NCBI GenBank assembly: GCA_965200775.1
Contig: OZ241383.1
Span: forward strand, 372,001-436,000
DNA from: Poriferisocius sp965200775
GTDB taxonomy: Bacteria; Actinomycetota; Acidimicrobiia; Acidimicrobiales; Bin134
Length of the DNA: 64,000 nt
Direction: 5' to 3'
Made by a program: the position numbers and the translations under genes. Below the pieces are notes generated by a model. It was not told the DNA's origin, did no database searches, and saw only the letters and a program-made list of their open reading frames with translations. Numbering within the stretch: the stretch's first letter is position 1; every line of letters begins with the position of its first letter. Positions 15,528-25,141 of the stretch are shown in pieces.

Positions 15528-17816
15528 TCAGGGTCGGAGGTCGAAGTGCTTCACGTAGGCGAACGAATCCAAGCGGTTGGCCTGCAGGGCCTGGTCGGAC
15601 ATCGACCACAGCACCTCGTCGGCCACGAGCAGGCGCTGAATGGGCGGGGTCCACACCCAGCAGATCAGCAGCACCTCATTGTCGGAGATGTCCAGTGAGG
15701 GCCATTCCTCGCGAGCCCACTCCGGCTTCATGTGCTCGCACTCATGGTTGAAGCCGTTGTCGGAAGTTTCCAGCGGGCAGATGCGGAGGTCGTTGTTGCT
15801 CGCCCCGAAGTTGCGCTGGATCTCCGGGTTGTTCACCGGACGGCAACCTGGGAGCAGGGAGGTCTCCTTTTGGTGGGACAACCGGCCCAACTCGGAGATG
15901 CCGTTGCGGTTCACACGAAGCGCCACCGCCCCGACGAAGTCCTGGTTGCGGTACTGGCTGAGCGGGATGACCACCATCTCCTCGGGGGCCCAGTACAGGA
16001 AGGCCTTGTGGTTCCACTCGACATCGCTGTAGCCGTCGGGGAACACGATCACATCAAGCTCCGCGGGCGCAGCCGGGTTGCTCACATCGAACAGCGACAC
16101 TTTGGCACCCCGGGTGCGCCCGGTGTCGTCGGCGTCCTGTCCCACCCCAACCAGCAGACCGTCACCCAGCGGGTGCAGGTAGGTGGAAAAGCCGGGAATC
16201 TTCAACTCGCCGGCAACGCTCGGGGCGGTGGGGTCGGACAGATCCAGCACGTAAAGGGGGTCAACCTGGCGGAACGTGACCACGTAGCCGGTGTCGCCCA
16301 CGAAACGGACCGAGTAGATGCGTTCGCCCAGGCCCAGGTTCCCGACGTTGCCGACCTCGGTCAGCAGGCGGCCCTCCTGTTGGAGCACGGCCACCTGGCT
16401 ACTTGAGTTCTCAGAGTTCCAAGGCTCCCCGAGGGTGGTTGCGATCCGGAAGTAACCGTTGTGCTCGTCCATGGCGAACTGGTTGAGCAGGCTGCCGGGG
16501 ACGGTGCCCGAGGCCTCGTAGCGGGCCGGGCCGTCGGACGACACCGAGAACTTGTGAACGGTGGTTTCCCACTCGGTGGGCTGGGGGAAGATCATGTCTT
16601 CGGCGACATCCCGGCCGTCGTCGGCAGGCTCGGCCATTATCGGCGTGCTGCCGGCCATGTACAGCGACTGACCCGAGCCGTAGAGGGTGTGTCCGTCGGC
16701 CAGCACCGAGGCGGCGTCGCCGGCATCGAGCGGCTCGTCCATGTCGAAGGTGAGCACCGACAGCACGGTGAACCCGGAGAACTCGGCAGGGGAGTAGAGC
16801 TGGTCGCAGTCGGGCAGCAAACCGGCTGAGGTGCCGTTGGGCCCGTCGAAGCGGTAGCTGGGCAGCCAGGCCCCCAGGCCGGCGGAGGCGGCTAGCGCCT
16901 TGTTGGTGGCCTCGGCGGCGTCCTCGGCGTCGGGCCCGCTGGGATAGACGAACTGGAACTGCACCGGATAGCTCGACAGCGACACCCACACCGTCGATCC
17001 CACCGCCCGGGCGCTGAGATGGTGGCCCTCCACCCGCAGCTCGGACACCACTCTCATGGCCGACGGGTTGGACAGGTCCACCTCCTGGATGAGGGCCGAT
17101 GACGTGCCCGGAGGCAGGATGTCGCCCACAGCGGCTCCGCCCAGCACCTCATCCTCGGCCACCGGCCTCAGGTCGTGGGAGTAGCTGGTGGAGAACACCA
17201 GGGCCCGGTCGCCTCGCATGAAGATCTCGTGGCCCCAATCCGAGGCCAGGTTTACCCGTCCCCGGTACTGCGGATCGCCGGTGGTGAGGTCGACGTAGTG
17301 CAGGTGGCCCTGGGCCACGGCGAGGATCCGGTTGCCGTCGGTCTTGACGATGTCGGGTTCGTCCACCCCGACCACCTGCACGTTTGTGTCGGAGAAGCCG
17401 CCACCGTCGGCGCCGGCCGAGGGCGCCGACGATTCGGCCACATCGGGCATTGCCATGGCCGGCTCGGACATCGCCATGTCGCCCGAGGCCGAATCATCTG
17501 TGGCCATTTCCACCATGGGCATGGGGAACGGTTCGATGCCGAAGCGGGGCCCGTCATCCAGCCCGTAGGGCCCCACCCGGGCCACGGTCTCGGCCCGCAG
17601 GTATTCCAGCAGCGAGCTGCACTGGTCGAAAGTGCGCAGGGAAGCCACCCGCTCGATGTCCTCCAGCACCACGGTGGGCTCGGCGGTGCCCGAGCCGCTG
17701 CCGGCGGGTCCTGCCGAACCCCCTCCGGTGATACCGGGGGAGTGGCTGGTGCCCGAGGTGCAGGCACCTATCAAAAGAGCGGTTGCGGTGATCAGTCCGG
17801 TGATGCTCACCCTCAT
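15528..17816 (-). CDS. Beta-propeller lipoprotein (COG4880-like)
   Basis: About 762 residues. The signal sequence MRVSITGLITATALLIGAC ends in a lipobox, followed by a Ser/Gly-rich linker. The body has repeated propeller blades (VVGVDEPDIVKTDGNRILAV, HYVDLTTGDP, ALVFSTSY, YVVTFRQVDPLYVLDLSDPT, LHPLGDGLLVGVGQD, VSLFDVSNPAAP) as in the secreted C-terminal beta-propeller proteins distantly related to WD40. Starts at 17861 or 17855 are possible and would only lengthen the n-region. It sits alone between leuA and leuD on the opposite strand to leuA. Surface-exposed; ligand unknown. Confidence 0.85.
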   Translation of the reverse strand: MRVSITGLITATALLIGACTSGTSHSPGITGGGSAGPAGSGSGTAEPTVVLEDIERVASLRTFDQCSSLLEYLRAETVARVGPYGLDDGPRFGIEPFPMPMVEMATDDSASGDMAMSEPAMAMPDVAESSAPSAGADGGGFSDTNVQVVGVDEPDIVKTDGNRILAVAQGHLHYVDLTTGDPQYRGRVNLASDWGHEIFMRGDRALVFSTSYSHDLRPVAEDEVLGGAAVGDILPPGTSSALIQEVDLSNPSAMRVVSELRVEGHHLSARAVGSTVWVSLSSYPVQFQFVYPSGPDAEDAAEATNKALAASAGLGAWLPSYRFDGPNGTSAGLLPDCDQLYSPAEFSGFTVLSVLTFDMDEPLDAGDAASVLADGHTLYGSGQSLYMAGSTPIMAEPADDGRDVAEDMIFPQPTEWETTVHKFSVSSDGPARYEASGTVPGSLLNQFAMDEHNGYFRIATTLGEPWNSENSSSQVAVLQQEGRLLTEVGNVGNLGLGERIYSVRFVGDTGYVVTFRQVDPLYVLDLSDPTAPSVAGELKIPGFSTYLHPLGDGLLVGVGQDADDTGRTRGAKVSLFDVSNPAAPAELDVIVFPDGYSDVEWNHKAFLYWAPEEMVVIPLSQYRNQDFVGAVALRVNRNGISELGRLSHQKETSLLPGCRPVNNPEIQRNFGASNNDLRICPLETSDNGFNHECEHMKPEWAREEWPSLDISDNEVLLICWVWTPPIQRLLVADEVLWSMSDQALQANRLDSFAYVKHFDLRP

Positions 17817-17926
17817 CCCCCTTGCTGCGTGCAGCTTGGCATCGCGTTTCGTCATGGTCATATGACGATGGGGGCGTTTGATCCGGTTCCCGAGGACGGG
17901 AGATTGAGAGATTCCGATGCGCAACG

Positions 17927-18520
17927 CTACCCGAGCGAGGGCATCCAGTTCCGGCGAGCGGCCTCGAAGCGGTCGATGGCCTCGGTGTGTACCAGGGTCA
18001 GGGCTATATCGTCGAGACCCTTGAGCAGGCGGTGCCGGACGGCTGGGTCGAGGGGGAAGTCGGTGCTCACCCCAGCGGCCGGGGCCGACACGGTGAGCTG
18101 CTCCACGTCGATGGTGATATCGATGGTCGGATCACCGGCCACGGCGTCGAGGAGGGCCCGGGCTGCTTGCTCGCTCACCTGCACGGGGACCAGCCCGTTC
18201 TTGGTGGAGTTGTTGCGGAAGATGTCGCCGAATCTGGGGGAGATCACCGCCTCGAACCCGTATTGCTGGATGGCCCACACCGCGTGCTCCCGGGAGGAGC
18301 CGGTGCCGAAGTTGGGTCCGGCCACCAGGATGCGAGCGCCGTCGAAGCGGGGGTCGTTCAAAACAAAATCCGGGTCTTCCCGCCACTCCGAGAACAGGCC
18401 CTGCTCGAAGCCGGTGCGCTCGACCCGTTTGAGCCAGTCGCTGGGGATGATCTGATCGGTGTCCACGTCGCTGCGGTCGAGGGGCAGCACTCGGGCTGTG
18501 ATGGTTCGCACGGAGTTCAC
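17927..18520 (-). CDS. leuD: 3-isopropylmalate dehydratase small subunit
   Basis: 197-residue swivel subunit of isopropylmalate isomerase. Signatures: DRSDVDTDQIIPSDWLK, GPNFGTGSSREHAVWA and FGDIFRNNSTKNGLVPV. The GTG start at 18520 overlaps the leuC stop by 4 bp (GTGA) and gives the family N-terminus; the longer reading frame upstream is antisense-like sequence inside leuC. Works with LeuC to convert 2-isopropylmalate into 3-isopropylmalate. Confidence 0.95.
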   Translation of the reverse strand: MNSVRTITARVLPLDRSDVDTDQIIPSDWLKRVERTGFEQGLFSEWREDPDFVLNDPRFDGARILVAGPNFGTGSSREHAVWAIQQYGFEAVISPRFGDIFRNNSTKNGLVPVQVSEQAARALLDAVAGDPTIDITIDVEQLTVSAPAAGVSTDFPLDPAVRHRLLKGLDDIALTLVHTEAIDRFEAARRNWMPSLG

Positions 18521-19917
18521 AGCAGGTCCCCCGGGGTCGCGAAGGTGCCGGCCACTGCAGTGGCGGCGGCCACTGCCGGTGACACCAGGTGGGTGCGCCC
18601 CCCCTTTCCCTGGCGACCCTCGAAGTTGCGGTTGGAGGTGCTGGCACACCGCTCGCCGGGGGCCAGCTTGTCGGGGTTCATGGCCAAACACATCGAGCAG
18701 CCCGGCTCCCGCCAGTCGAAGCCGGCCGCCTTGAACACCTCGTGCAGCCCCTCCGCCTCGGCCTGGGCTTTCACCGCGCCGGAACCGGGCACCACGAAGG
18801 TGCGAACACCGGGGCGCACCCGGCGACCCTCCACCACCGCGCTGGCGATGCGGAGGTCCTCAATGCGGCTGTTGGTGCAGGAGCCGATGAACACGGTGTC
18901 CACCGGAATGTCCCGCAGCGGGGTGCCAGGGGCCAGGTCCATGTACTCCAAGGCCCGGGCGGCGGCTTCCCGCCCGCTGCTGTCGGGGAAGCTGTCGGGG
19001 TCGGGGATGGCGCCGTTGATGGGGACCACCTGCGACGGGTTGGTGCCCCACGAAACATGAGGAACCAGCTCTGATCCGTTGATGCGGACTTCCTTGTCGA
19101 AAGCGGCGTCTTCGTCGGTAGTCAGGGATCGCCACTCGTCGAGGGCCTGTTCCCACGCCGCCCCGGTTGGGGCCCACGACCGCCCGTGCAGGTACTCGAA
19201 GGTGGTGTCGTCGGGGGCGATCAGCCCGGCCTTGGCCCCGGCCTCAATCGACATGTTGCACACCGTCATGCGGCCTTCCATCGAAAGCGACTCGATAACC
19301 GGACCCCGGTACTCGATGATCGAGCCGATACCTCCGCCGGTGCCGATGCGCCCGATTATGGCCAGGATCACGTCCTTGGCGGTGCAGGTAACCGGCATGG
19401 CCCCGTCCACGGTCACCGACATGGTGCCGGGCCGCTGCTGGGGGAGGGTCTGGGTGGCCAGCACGTGCTCGACCTCGCTGGTGCCGATGCCGAAGGCCAA
19501 AGCCCCGAATGCCCCATGGGTGGAGGTGTGGCTGTCGCCGCACACGATGGTCATCCCCGGCTGGGTGAGGCCCATCTCTGGTCCGATCACATGCACGATC
19601 CCCTGGCCGGGGTGGCCCATCGGGTAAAGGGAGATACCGAACTCCTCGCAGTTGGCCCGAAGGGTCTCCACCTGGCGGCGGGAGATGGGGTCGGCGATGG
19701 GTTGGTCGATCCCGGCGGTGGGCACGTTGTGGTCTTCAGTGGCCACGGTGAGGTCGGGCCGCCGCACCGTCCGCCCGTTCATGCGGAGGCCGTCGAAGGC
19801 CTGGGGCGAGGTCACCTCGTGGATGAGGTGAAGGTCGATGTACAAAAGGTCGGGTTCCCCGTCGGCGGTGTGTACGAGGTGGCGGTTCCAGACCTTTTCG
19901 CTGAGGGTCTCGCCCAT
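18517..19917 (-). CDS. leuC: 3-isopropylmalate dehydratase large subunit
   Basis: 466 residues, aconitase-fold [4Fe-4S] enzyme. Seen: DLHLIHEVTSPQAFDGLR, the CGDSHTSTHGAFGALAFGIGTSEVEHVLATQ block with the first cluster cysteine, and the paired cysteines in FIGSCTNSRIEDLR and GCSMCLAMN. ATG at 19917 follows a GGGAG site. First gene of leuCD; the two genes lie on the opposite strand from leuA and leuB, so the leucine pathway is split into several transcripts. Confidence 0.96.
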   Translation of the reverse strand: MGETLSEKVWNRHLVHTADGEPDLLYIDLHLIHEVTSPQAFDGLRMNGRTVRRPDLTVATEDHNVPTAGIDQPIADPISRRQVETLRANCEEFGISLYPMGHPGQGIVHVIGPEMGLTQPGMTIVCGDSHTSTHGAFGALAFGIGTSEVEHVLATQTLPQQRPGTMSVTVDGAMPVTCTAKDVILAIIGRIGTGGGIGSIIEYRGPVIESLSMEGRMTVCNMSIEAGAKAGLIAPDDTTFEYLHGRSWAPTGAAWEQALDEWRSLTTDEDAAFDKEVRINGSELVPHVSWGTNPSQVVPINGAIPDPDSFPDSSGREAAARALEYMDLAPGTPLRDIPVDTVFIGSCTNSRIEDLRIASAVVEGRRVRPGVRTFVVPGSGAVKAQAEAEGLHEVFKAAGFDWREPGCSMCLAMNPDKLAPGERCASTSNRNFEGRQGKGGRTHLVSPAVAAATAVAGTFATPGDLL

Positions 19918-19950
19918 TTGAACTCCCGATTTCCGGCCGGAAAACCGAGG

Positions 19951-20817
19951 CTACCGGCTCTTGTCCACGGTGGTTGGGTCGGAGGGACGGCTGGTCGAAT
20001 CGGACTGTCGTTCGGGGTCGGCCGCCGCTTCGATTGAGTCGAGTGCGGCGCTCATGCACGCCCAGAAACTGTCGAAGTCGGTGACCACCGACTCGTGTCC
20101 GCCCCGGTAGGCGTTTACCGAGATGCCGGGGACGGCCTCGGCCAGCATGAGTTGCAGCCTGTCGGGCACTACCCCATCGCCGACGGTGCGGACCTGAGCC
20201 ATCGGCATGGACAGGTCGCCGATCCACGACGACGAGTCGAAGTTGAACAGCTCAGTCCCGGCGTCCAGGAAGGCCTGAGGGTCGCCCTTGAGCACTTCGG
20301 ACTGGGCCCACCTCCCCATTCTCGGGCCGAACGAGCCGACCACCGTTCGCTCGAACCCCCACCGGCGGATCGGGCTCGGGGCGAAACGGGTGGTGGATGC
20401 GATTACCGGGAGCAGCCCGAACCGGACGGCTCGCCATCCCTGCCCCCTGAAACTGGTGGACGTGGCGGCCAGCACCAGGCCGCTCACCCGGTCGGGAGCG
20501 GACCGGGCAACGAGCTGGGCGACGGCTCCACCCATGGAGTAGCCGGCGACCGTGAACCGGTCGATGCCCAGGGTGTCGGCCACGGCCAGGGCATCGGCGG
20601 CGCAGTCGGAGAGCCGGAAGCGCCGGGTGGGCAGGCCCAGACCGTGGCCCCGATGGTCGAAAGCCACTATGGAGGCCCGCTGCGACAGGGGTTCGTAGGC
20701 CGGGTACCAGTTCAAATCGGCGGTCACCGTCCAGCCGTGGAGCAACATCACGGTGGGCGCGCCCGGCGGTCCCTCGACATGGCGGACGAACAGCTCGCCC
20801 CGGTCGGGAAGCTCCAC
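19951..20817 (-). CDS. Alpha/beta hydrolase
   Basis: 288 residues with the hydrolase fold: oxyanion strand MLLHGWTVTADLNW, FDHRGHGLG, nucleophile elbow AGYSMGGAVAQ (Ser about residue 104) and a late His in YRGGHESVV. A polar, Asp/Ser/Thr-rich tail follows the catalytic domain. The GTG at 20817 is the first plausible start after the in-frame stop. It lies 86 bp downstream of greA and 33 bp upstream of leuC on the same strand. Substrate not predictable; lipases, esterases and haloperoxidase-like enzymes share these motifs. Confidence 0.85.
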   Translation of the reverse strand: MELPDRGELFVRHVEGPPGAPTVMLLHGWTVTADLNWYPAYEPLSQRASIVAFDHRGHGLGLPTRRFRLSDCAADALAVADTLGIDRFTVAGYSMGGAVAQLVARSAPDRVSGLVLAATSTSFRGQGWRAVRFGLLPVIASTTRFAPSPIRRWGFERTVVGSFGPRMGRWAQSEVLKGDPQAFLDAGTELFNFDSSSWIGDLSMPMAQVRTVGDGVVPDRLQLMLAEAVPGISVNAYRGGHESVVTDFDSFWACMSAALDSIEAAADPERQSDSTSRPSDPTTVDKSR

Positions 20818-20903
20818 AAACCGGCCGGGGGCAGGGTGGGCCCGACCGGGGTCCGGCTACTCATGGCTTTCGGCCGGCCCTTGCAAACCAACCGGGAGCG
20901 GGC

Positions 20904-21374
20904 CTACTGCTCAAGGGACACGATCTGGACGGTGAGCGTGCCGCCGGGGGTCTCGTACGACAGGGTGTCGCCGATCTTCGCTCCCAGAATGGCCGCCCCC
21001 ATCGGTGACGACGGCGAGATCACGTCGAGACCGTCTCTGCGCTCCTCGATCGACCCCACCAGGTAGGTCTCGACATCATCGGGGTCGCCGTCGTGGGCCA
21101 CTGTCACCACCGACCCCACGGCCACCTCCGTGCCGCCACTGGCTTCCACGATCCGCGAGTTGTTCAGGATGGCTCTGAGCTGAGCGATGCGGGTTTCCAT
21201 CTTGCCCTGCTCGTCCTTGGCAGCGTGGTAGTCGCCGTTCTCGCTCAGATCGCCCAGCTCCCGGGCCGCTTCGATCTTGCGGGCAATGTCCACCCGTCCG
21301 ACGGTGGTGAGCTGTTGGAACTCCGAATTGAGACGGTCGAACGCCGCCTGGGACAGCTCATGGGTTTCGGGCAT
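20904..21374 (-). CDS. greA: Transcription elongation factor GreA
   Basis: 156 residues, the standard length. The N-terminal coiled coil has ARELGDLSENGDYHAAKDEQGKMETRIAQL with the acidic tip (DLSENGDY) that reaches the RNA polymerase active site and stimulates transcript cleavage; the C-terminal FKBP-like domain ends ISPSSPMGAAILGAKIGDTLSYETPGG. TAAAAT lies 8 nt before the ATG, suggesting a leaderless message, although a GGAGGG-complementary run also occurs. Divergent from leuB. Confidence 0.95.
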   Translation of the reverse strand: MPETHELSQAAFDRLNSEFQQLTTVGRVDIARKIEAARELGDLSENGDYHAAKDEQGKMETRIAQLRAILNNSRIVEASGGTEVAVGSVVTVAHDGDPDDVETYLVGSIEERRDGLDVISPSSPMGAAILGAKIGDTLSYETPGGTLTVQIVSLEQ

Positions 21375-21483
21375 GGAGGGAGATTTTAGAACACGCGCTC
21401 CGCCGAGCCCGAGTAAGCAAGATCATGGATGCCCAATTGCATTGACGAATGCGGGCTCCAGCGTTCACACTGGGCAACGATCT

Positions 21484-22467
21484 ATGGCCAACCACATCAT
21501 CGGAGTTATCGGCGGCGACGGCATCGGCCCTGAGGTTGTTGCCGAGGGCATGAAGGTGCTGGCCGCGGCAGGGGTGGATATCGACCCGGTTCACTACGAC
21601 CTCGGCGGGTCTCGCTACCTCCGCGACGGCACGGTTCTGCCCGATGAGGTTCTTGAGGAGTGGCGGGGGCTGGACGCTCTGTTTCTGGGCGCAGTGGGGA
21701 CCCCGGAGGTGCCTCCCGGCGTCATCGAGCGGGGTTTGCTGCTGCGAATGCGCTTCGAGCTCGACCTGTACGTGAACCGGCGCCCGTTCCGACCCCCCGA
21801 CGGTTCGTTCGACTTCGAGGTCATCAGAGAGAACACCGAGGGCACATACGCCGGAGAGGGCGGTTTCCTCCGCCGCCACACCCCCGCGGAGATCGCCACC
21901 CAGGGTTCGGTGAACACCCGGTTCGGGGTCGAGCGCTGCGTCCGCTACGCCTTCGAGCTGGCCCGCAGCCGGGCCGGACGACATCTCACCCTGGTCCACA
22001 AGACCAACGTGTTGACCTATTCGGGTGACCTGTGGGAGAGAACGTTCAACGAGGTGGCCGAGGAGTACCCCGAGGTAGCCACCGCTTACAACCACGTGGA
22101 CGCGGCGTGCATCTACTTCGTGGACGACCCCAAGAGCTACGACGTGATCATTACCGACAACCTGTTCGGGGACATCCTCACCGACCTAGGGGGAGCGGTC
22201 TCCGGGGGGATCGGCTTGGCCGCGTCGGCCAACCTGAACCCCGACCGCACCGGACCGTCCATGTTTGAACCGGTCCACGGCTCCGCTCCCGATATTGTGG
22301 GCACCGGCCGGGCTAACCCCACCGCAGCCATCTTGTCGGCGGCAATGATGGCCGACTTTCTGGGCGAGACCGAGGCCGCCGGCCGGATACGGGCCGCCTG
22401 CGCCGACCCGACAACCCAAACCGGCACTACCACCGACATCGGCGATGCCATCGCCGGACTGGTGTGA
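21484..22467 (+). CDS. leuB: 3-isopropylmalate dehydrogenase
   Basis: 327-residue NAD-dependent beta-decarboxylating dehydrogenase of leucine synthesis. Seen: GVIGGDGIGPEVVAEGMKV, the arginine-rich substrate loop LLLRMRFELDLYVNRRPF, IRENTEGTYAGEGG, the catalytic Lys-Thr in HKTNVLTYSGDLW and the metal-site TDNLFGDILTDLG. It is shorter than E. coli LeuB and resembles the actinobacterial type. The ATG at 21484 gives the canonical N-terminus; the longer frame has no homology-like sequence. Followed 24 bp later by ilvE. Confidence 0.95.
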   Translation: MANHIIGVIGGDGIGPEVVAEGMKVLAAAGVDIDPVHYDLGGSRYLRDGTVLPDEVLEEWRGLDALFLGAVGTPEVPPGVIERGLLLRMRFELDLYVNRRPFRPPDGSFDFEVIRENTEGTYAGEGGFLRRHTPAEIATQGSVNTRFGVERCVRYAFELARSRAGRHLTLVHKTNVLTYSGDLWERTFNEVAEEYPEVATAYNHVDAACIYFVDDPKSYDVIITDNLFGDILTDLGGAVSGGIGLAASANLNPDRTGPSMFEPVHGSAPDIVGTGRANPTAAILSAAMMADFLGETEAAGRIRAACADPTTQTGTTTDIGDAIAGLV

Positions 22468-22491
22468 GCAACGCAGAAAGGGCGTGACACG

Positions 22492-23412
22492 ATGCCAATC
22501 GAGACCACGGAGAAAGTGTGGATGGACGGCGAGCTGGTGGACTGGGCCGACGCCACCGTCCACGTGCTCACCCACACGCTTCACTACGGGAACGGTGTGT
22601 TCGAGGGCATCCGGGCCTACGAGACCGACCAGGGTGCGGCCATCTTCCGGCTCACCCCCCACATTCGCCGCCTATTCGCCAGCGCCAAAATCCTCCAGAT
22701 CGACATCCCCTACACGGTGGACGAGCTGGTGGATGCCACCAAGCAGACGGTTAGGGCCAACGGCCTGAACAGCTGCTACATCCGCCCCCTGGCCTACCTG
22801 GGCTACGGGGAGATGGGGCTGAACCCGCTTCCTTGTTCGGTGAACGTGGCCATCGCCATGTGGCCGTGGGGTGCCTACCTGGGCGACGAGGGCATCAGCA
22901 ACGGGGTGCGGCTAATGGTCAGCTCGTGGCAGCGCCACGACCCAAACTCCATGCCCACAGCGGCCAAGGGGTGCGGACACTACATCAACAGCCAGCTCGC
23001 CAAGGTTCAGGCGGTCAAGTCGGGCTACGACGAGGCCATCCTGCTGTCACCCCAGGGCTTCGTGAGCGAATGCGCCAGCGAAAACCTGTTCGTGGTGCGG
23101 GACGGCACCATCATCACCCCCCCCACCTCCGTGGGAGCGCTGGAGGGCATCACCCAGGACGCCATCCGCACCATGGCCAACGACCTGGGTATCCCGTATG
23201 TGGCCGACAACCTGCTGCGCAGCGACCTGTATCTGGCCGACGAGGCCTTCCTGTCGGGCACTGCAGCCGAGGTGGTGCCCATCCGGTCGGTGGACGACCG
23301 CGAGATCGGCGACCCCGGCCCCATCACCCGAAAGATCCAGGAGGTGTTCCAGGACGCGGTGCGAGGCCGGCAGGCCCAGTACCGGCACTGGAACGAGCAT
23401 GTCGATGGTTGA
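22492..23412 (+). CDS. ilvE: Branched-chain amino acid aminotransferase
   Basis: 306 residues, class IV PLP aminotransferase. Motifs: VWMDGELVDWADATVHVLTHTLHYGNGVFEGIRAY, the PLP lysine in AAKGCGHYINSQLAK (about residue 159), and SECASENLFVVRDGTIITPP. It performs the last step of leucine, isoleucine and valine synthesis. The ATG at 22492 gives the family N-terminus. Lies between leuB and cimA in the same direction. Confidence 0.94.
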   Translation: MPIETTEKVWMDGELVDWADATVHVLTHTLHYGNGVFEGIRAYETDQGAAIFRLTPHIRRLFASAKILQIDIPYTVDELVDATKQTVRANGLNSCYIRPLAYLGYGEMGLNPLPCSVNVAIAMWPWGAYLGDEGISNGVRLMVSSWQRHDPNSMPTAAKGCGHYINSQLAKVQAVKSGYDEAILLSPQGFVSECASENLFVVRDGTIITPPTSVGALEGITQDAIRTMANDLGIPYVADNLLRSDLYLADEAFLSGTAAEVVPIRSVDDREIGDPGPITRKIQEVFQDAVRGRQAQYRHWNEHVDG

Positions 23413-23491
23413 CGCTGGTTCGGCGGCGGCCGGTTCGATGCCGGCCCCCGAACGAGCGTGCCCCTAGCCGAGTTCGCCCGGTGAGCACCCG

Positions 23492-25141
23492 GTGAGTTCC
23501 GCCGATCTGATCAGCGCTGCGGCCCGACCGCTTCCCGCACGGGTTGAGATCTACGACACCACGCTTCGCGACGGCAGCCAGCTCGAGGGCATCTCCCTCA
23601 CGGTGGAGGACAAGCTTCGCATCGCCCGGCGGCTCGACTACCTCGGCGTCCACTACATCGAGGGGGGATGGCCCGGCTCCAACCCCAAGGACGACGAGTT
23701 CTTCGCCCGGGCCCGAGACGAGCTGGAGCTGGAAACGAGCACCCTGGTGGCATTCGGCTCAACCCGCCGGGCCAAAGGACGCACCGACCAGGACCCAACC
23801 CTCACCAACCTGGTGGGAGCGGGCACCTCGGTGGCCTGCATCGTGGGCAAGTGCTGGGACTATCACGTCACCGAGGCCCTTCAAACCACCCTCGACGAGG
23901 GCGTAGCCATGGTGGCCGACTCCGTGCGGTTCCTGAAGGAGAACGGCCTTGCGGTGTTCTTCGACGCGGAACACTTCTTCGACGGCTACCGGGAGAACCC
24001 CGAGTACAGCCTGGCGGTGCTGGAAGCAGCCGCCGTGGCCGGCGCCGACCGGCTGGTGCTGTGCGACACCAACGGCGGCACGCTGCCCGCCCTGGTCGAG
24101 CAAACGGTGGGCGCGGTGGTGGACTTTCTGGACACCCCGGTGGGAGTCCACCTCCACGACGACACCGGATGCGGGGTGGCCAACGCCCTTGCAGGGGTGC
24201 GGGGAGGGGCCACCCAGGTGCAGGGCACCATCAACGGCTACGGCGAGCGCACCGGCAACTGCAACCTGGTGTCGATCATCGCCAACCTCAGCCTGAAGAT
24301 GGGGGTGGAGACCGTCCCCCCCGACCGGCTGGACCGGCTCACCTCGGTGTCGCATCACGTGGCAGAGCTGGTGAACATCACCCCCGACCCCCAGCAGGCC
24401 TACGTGGGGTCGTCGGCGTTCGCTCACAAGGCCGGCCTGCACACCAGCGCCATCGCTCGCCGTTCCGACGCCTACGAGCACATCGAACCTGCGTCGGTGG
24501 GCAACGGCACCCGGTTCGTGGTGTCGGAGATGGCGGGACGCTCCACGGTGGAGATCAAGGCCAGGGAGCTGGGCCTGGAGATCGACGGCAAGGCGGCCGG
24601 TGAGATCGTGGAAACCCTCAAGAAGCTGGAGCACGCCGGGTACCACTTCGAGGTGGCCGACGCTTCCCTGGAGTTGCTGATGCGGGGAGCGACGGGGTGG
24701 ACGCAGCCGTACTTCGAGCTGGAGTCGTTCAAGGTGTCCACCGAGCACCGGTCGGGCACCGGGGCCCGGGCGTGGAACGAGGTGGCGGTGGAGATGGACA
24801 CCGAGGCCACGATAAAGCTCCACGTGGGTGGCGAGCGCAGGGTGGCAACCGGCGAGGGGAACGGGCCGGTGAACGCTCTGCACGAGGCGTTAAAGTTGGC
24901 TCTGGCCGACCGCTACCCGGCGTTCGGGGCCATTTCGCTCATCGACTACAAGGTGCGGGTGCTCGACACAGCGGCCGGCACCGCAGCGGTGACCAGGGTG
25001 ATCATCGACTCCACCAACGGCGACCGGGTATGGACCACCATTGGCGTGTCCACCAACATCGTGGAGGCGAGCTGGCAGGCCCTGGTGGACAGCCTGGTTT
25101 ATGGGCTCCTCCACAGCAAGGATGACGATGGCAGCACCTGA
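23492..25141 (+). CDS. cimA: (R)-citramalate synthase
   Basis: 549 residues, LeuA/CimA family. N-terminal VEIYDTTLRDGSQLEGISLTVEDKLRIARRLD and HYIEGGWPGSNPKD distinguish it from LeuA; also HLHDDTGCGVANAL, NGYGERTGNCNL and AHKAGLHTSAI, with a C-terminal allosteric domain. It condenses pyruvate and acetyl-CoA to citramalate, entering isoleucine synthesis independently of threonine deaminase; LeuCD and LeuB then process the product. Its neighbourhood fits this sharing. GTG start 23492. The 3' end overlaps the next ORF by 20 bp. Confidence 0.93.
   Translation: MSSADLISAAARPLPARVEIYDTTLRDGSQLEGISLTVEDKLRIARRLDYLGVHYIEGGWPGSNPKDDEFFARARDELELETSTLVAFGSTRRAKGRTDQDPTLTNLVGAGTSVACIVGKCWDYHVTEALQTTLDEGVAMVADSVRFLKENGLAVFFDAEHFFDGYRENPEYSLAVLEAAAVAGADRLVLCDTNGGTLPALVEQTVGAVVDFLDTPVGVHLHDDTGCGVANALAGVRGGATQVQGTINGYGERTGNCNLVSIIANLSLKMGVETVPPDRLDRLTSVSHHVAELVNITPDPQQAYVGSSAFAHKAGLHTSAIARRSDAYEHIEPASVGNGTRFVVSEMAGRSTVEIKARELGLEIDGKAAGEIVETLKKLEHAGYHFEVADASLELLMRGATGWTQPYFELESFKVSTEHRSGTGARAWNEVAVEMDTEATIKLHVGGERRVATGEGNGPVNALHEALKLALADRYPAFGAISLIDYKVRVLDTAAGTAAVTRVIIDSTNGDRVWTTIGVSTNIVEASWQALVDSLVYGLLHSKDDDGST

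Noticed and set aside
15732..16406. 224-codon plus-strand frame within the beta-propeller gene
   Set aside because: Antisense shadow with no motif; the minus-strand lipoprotein is well supported.
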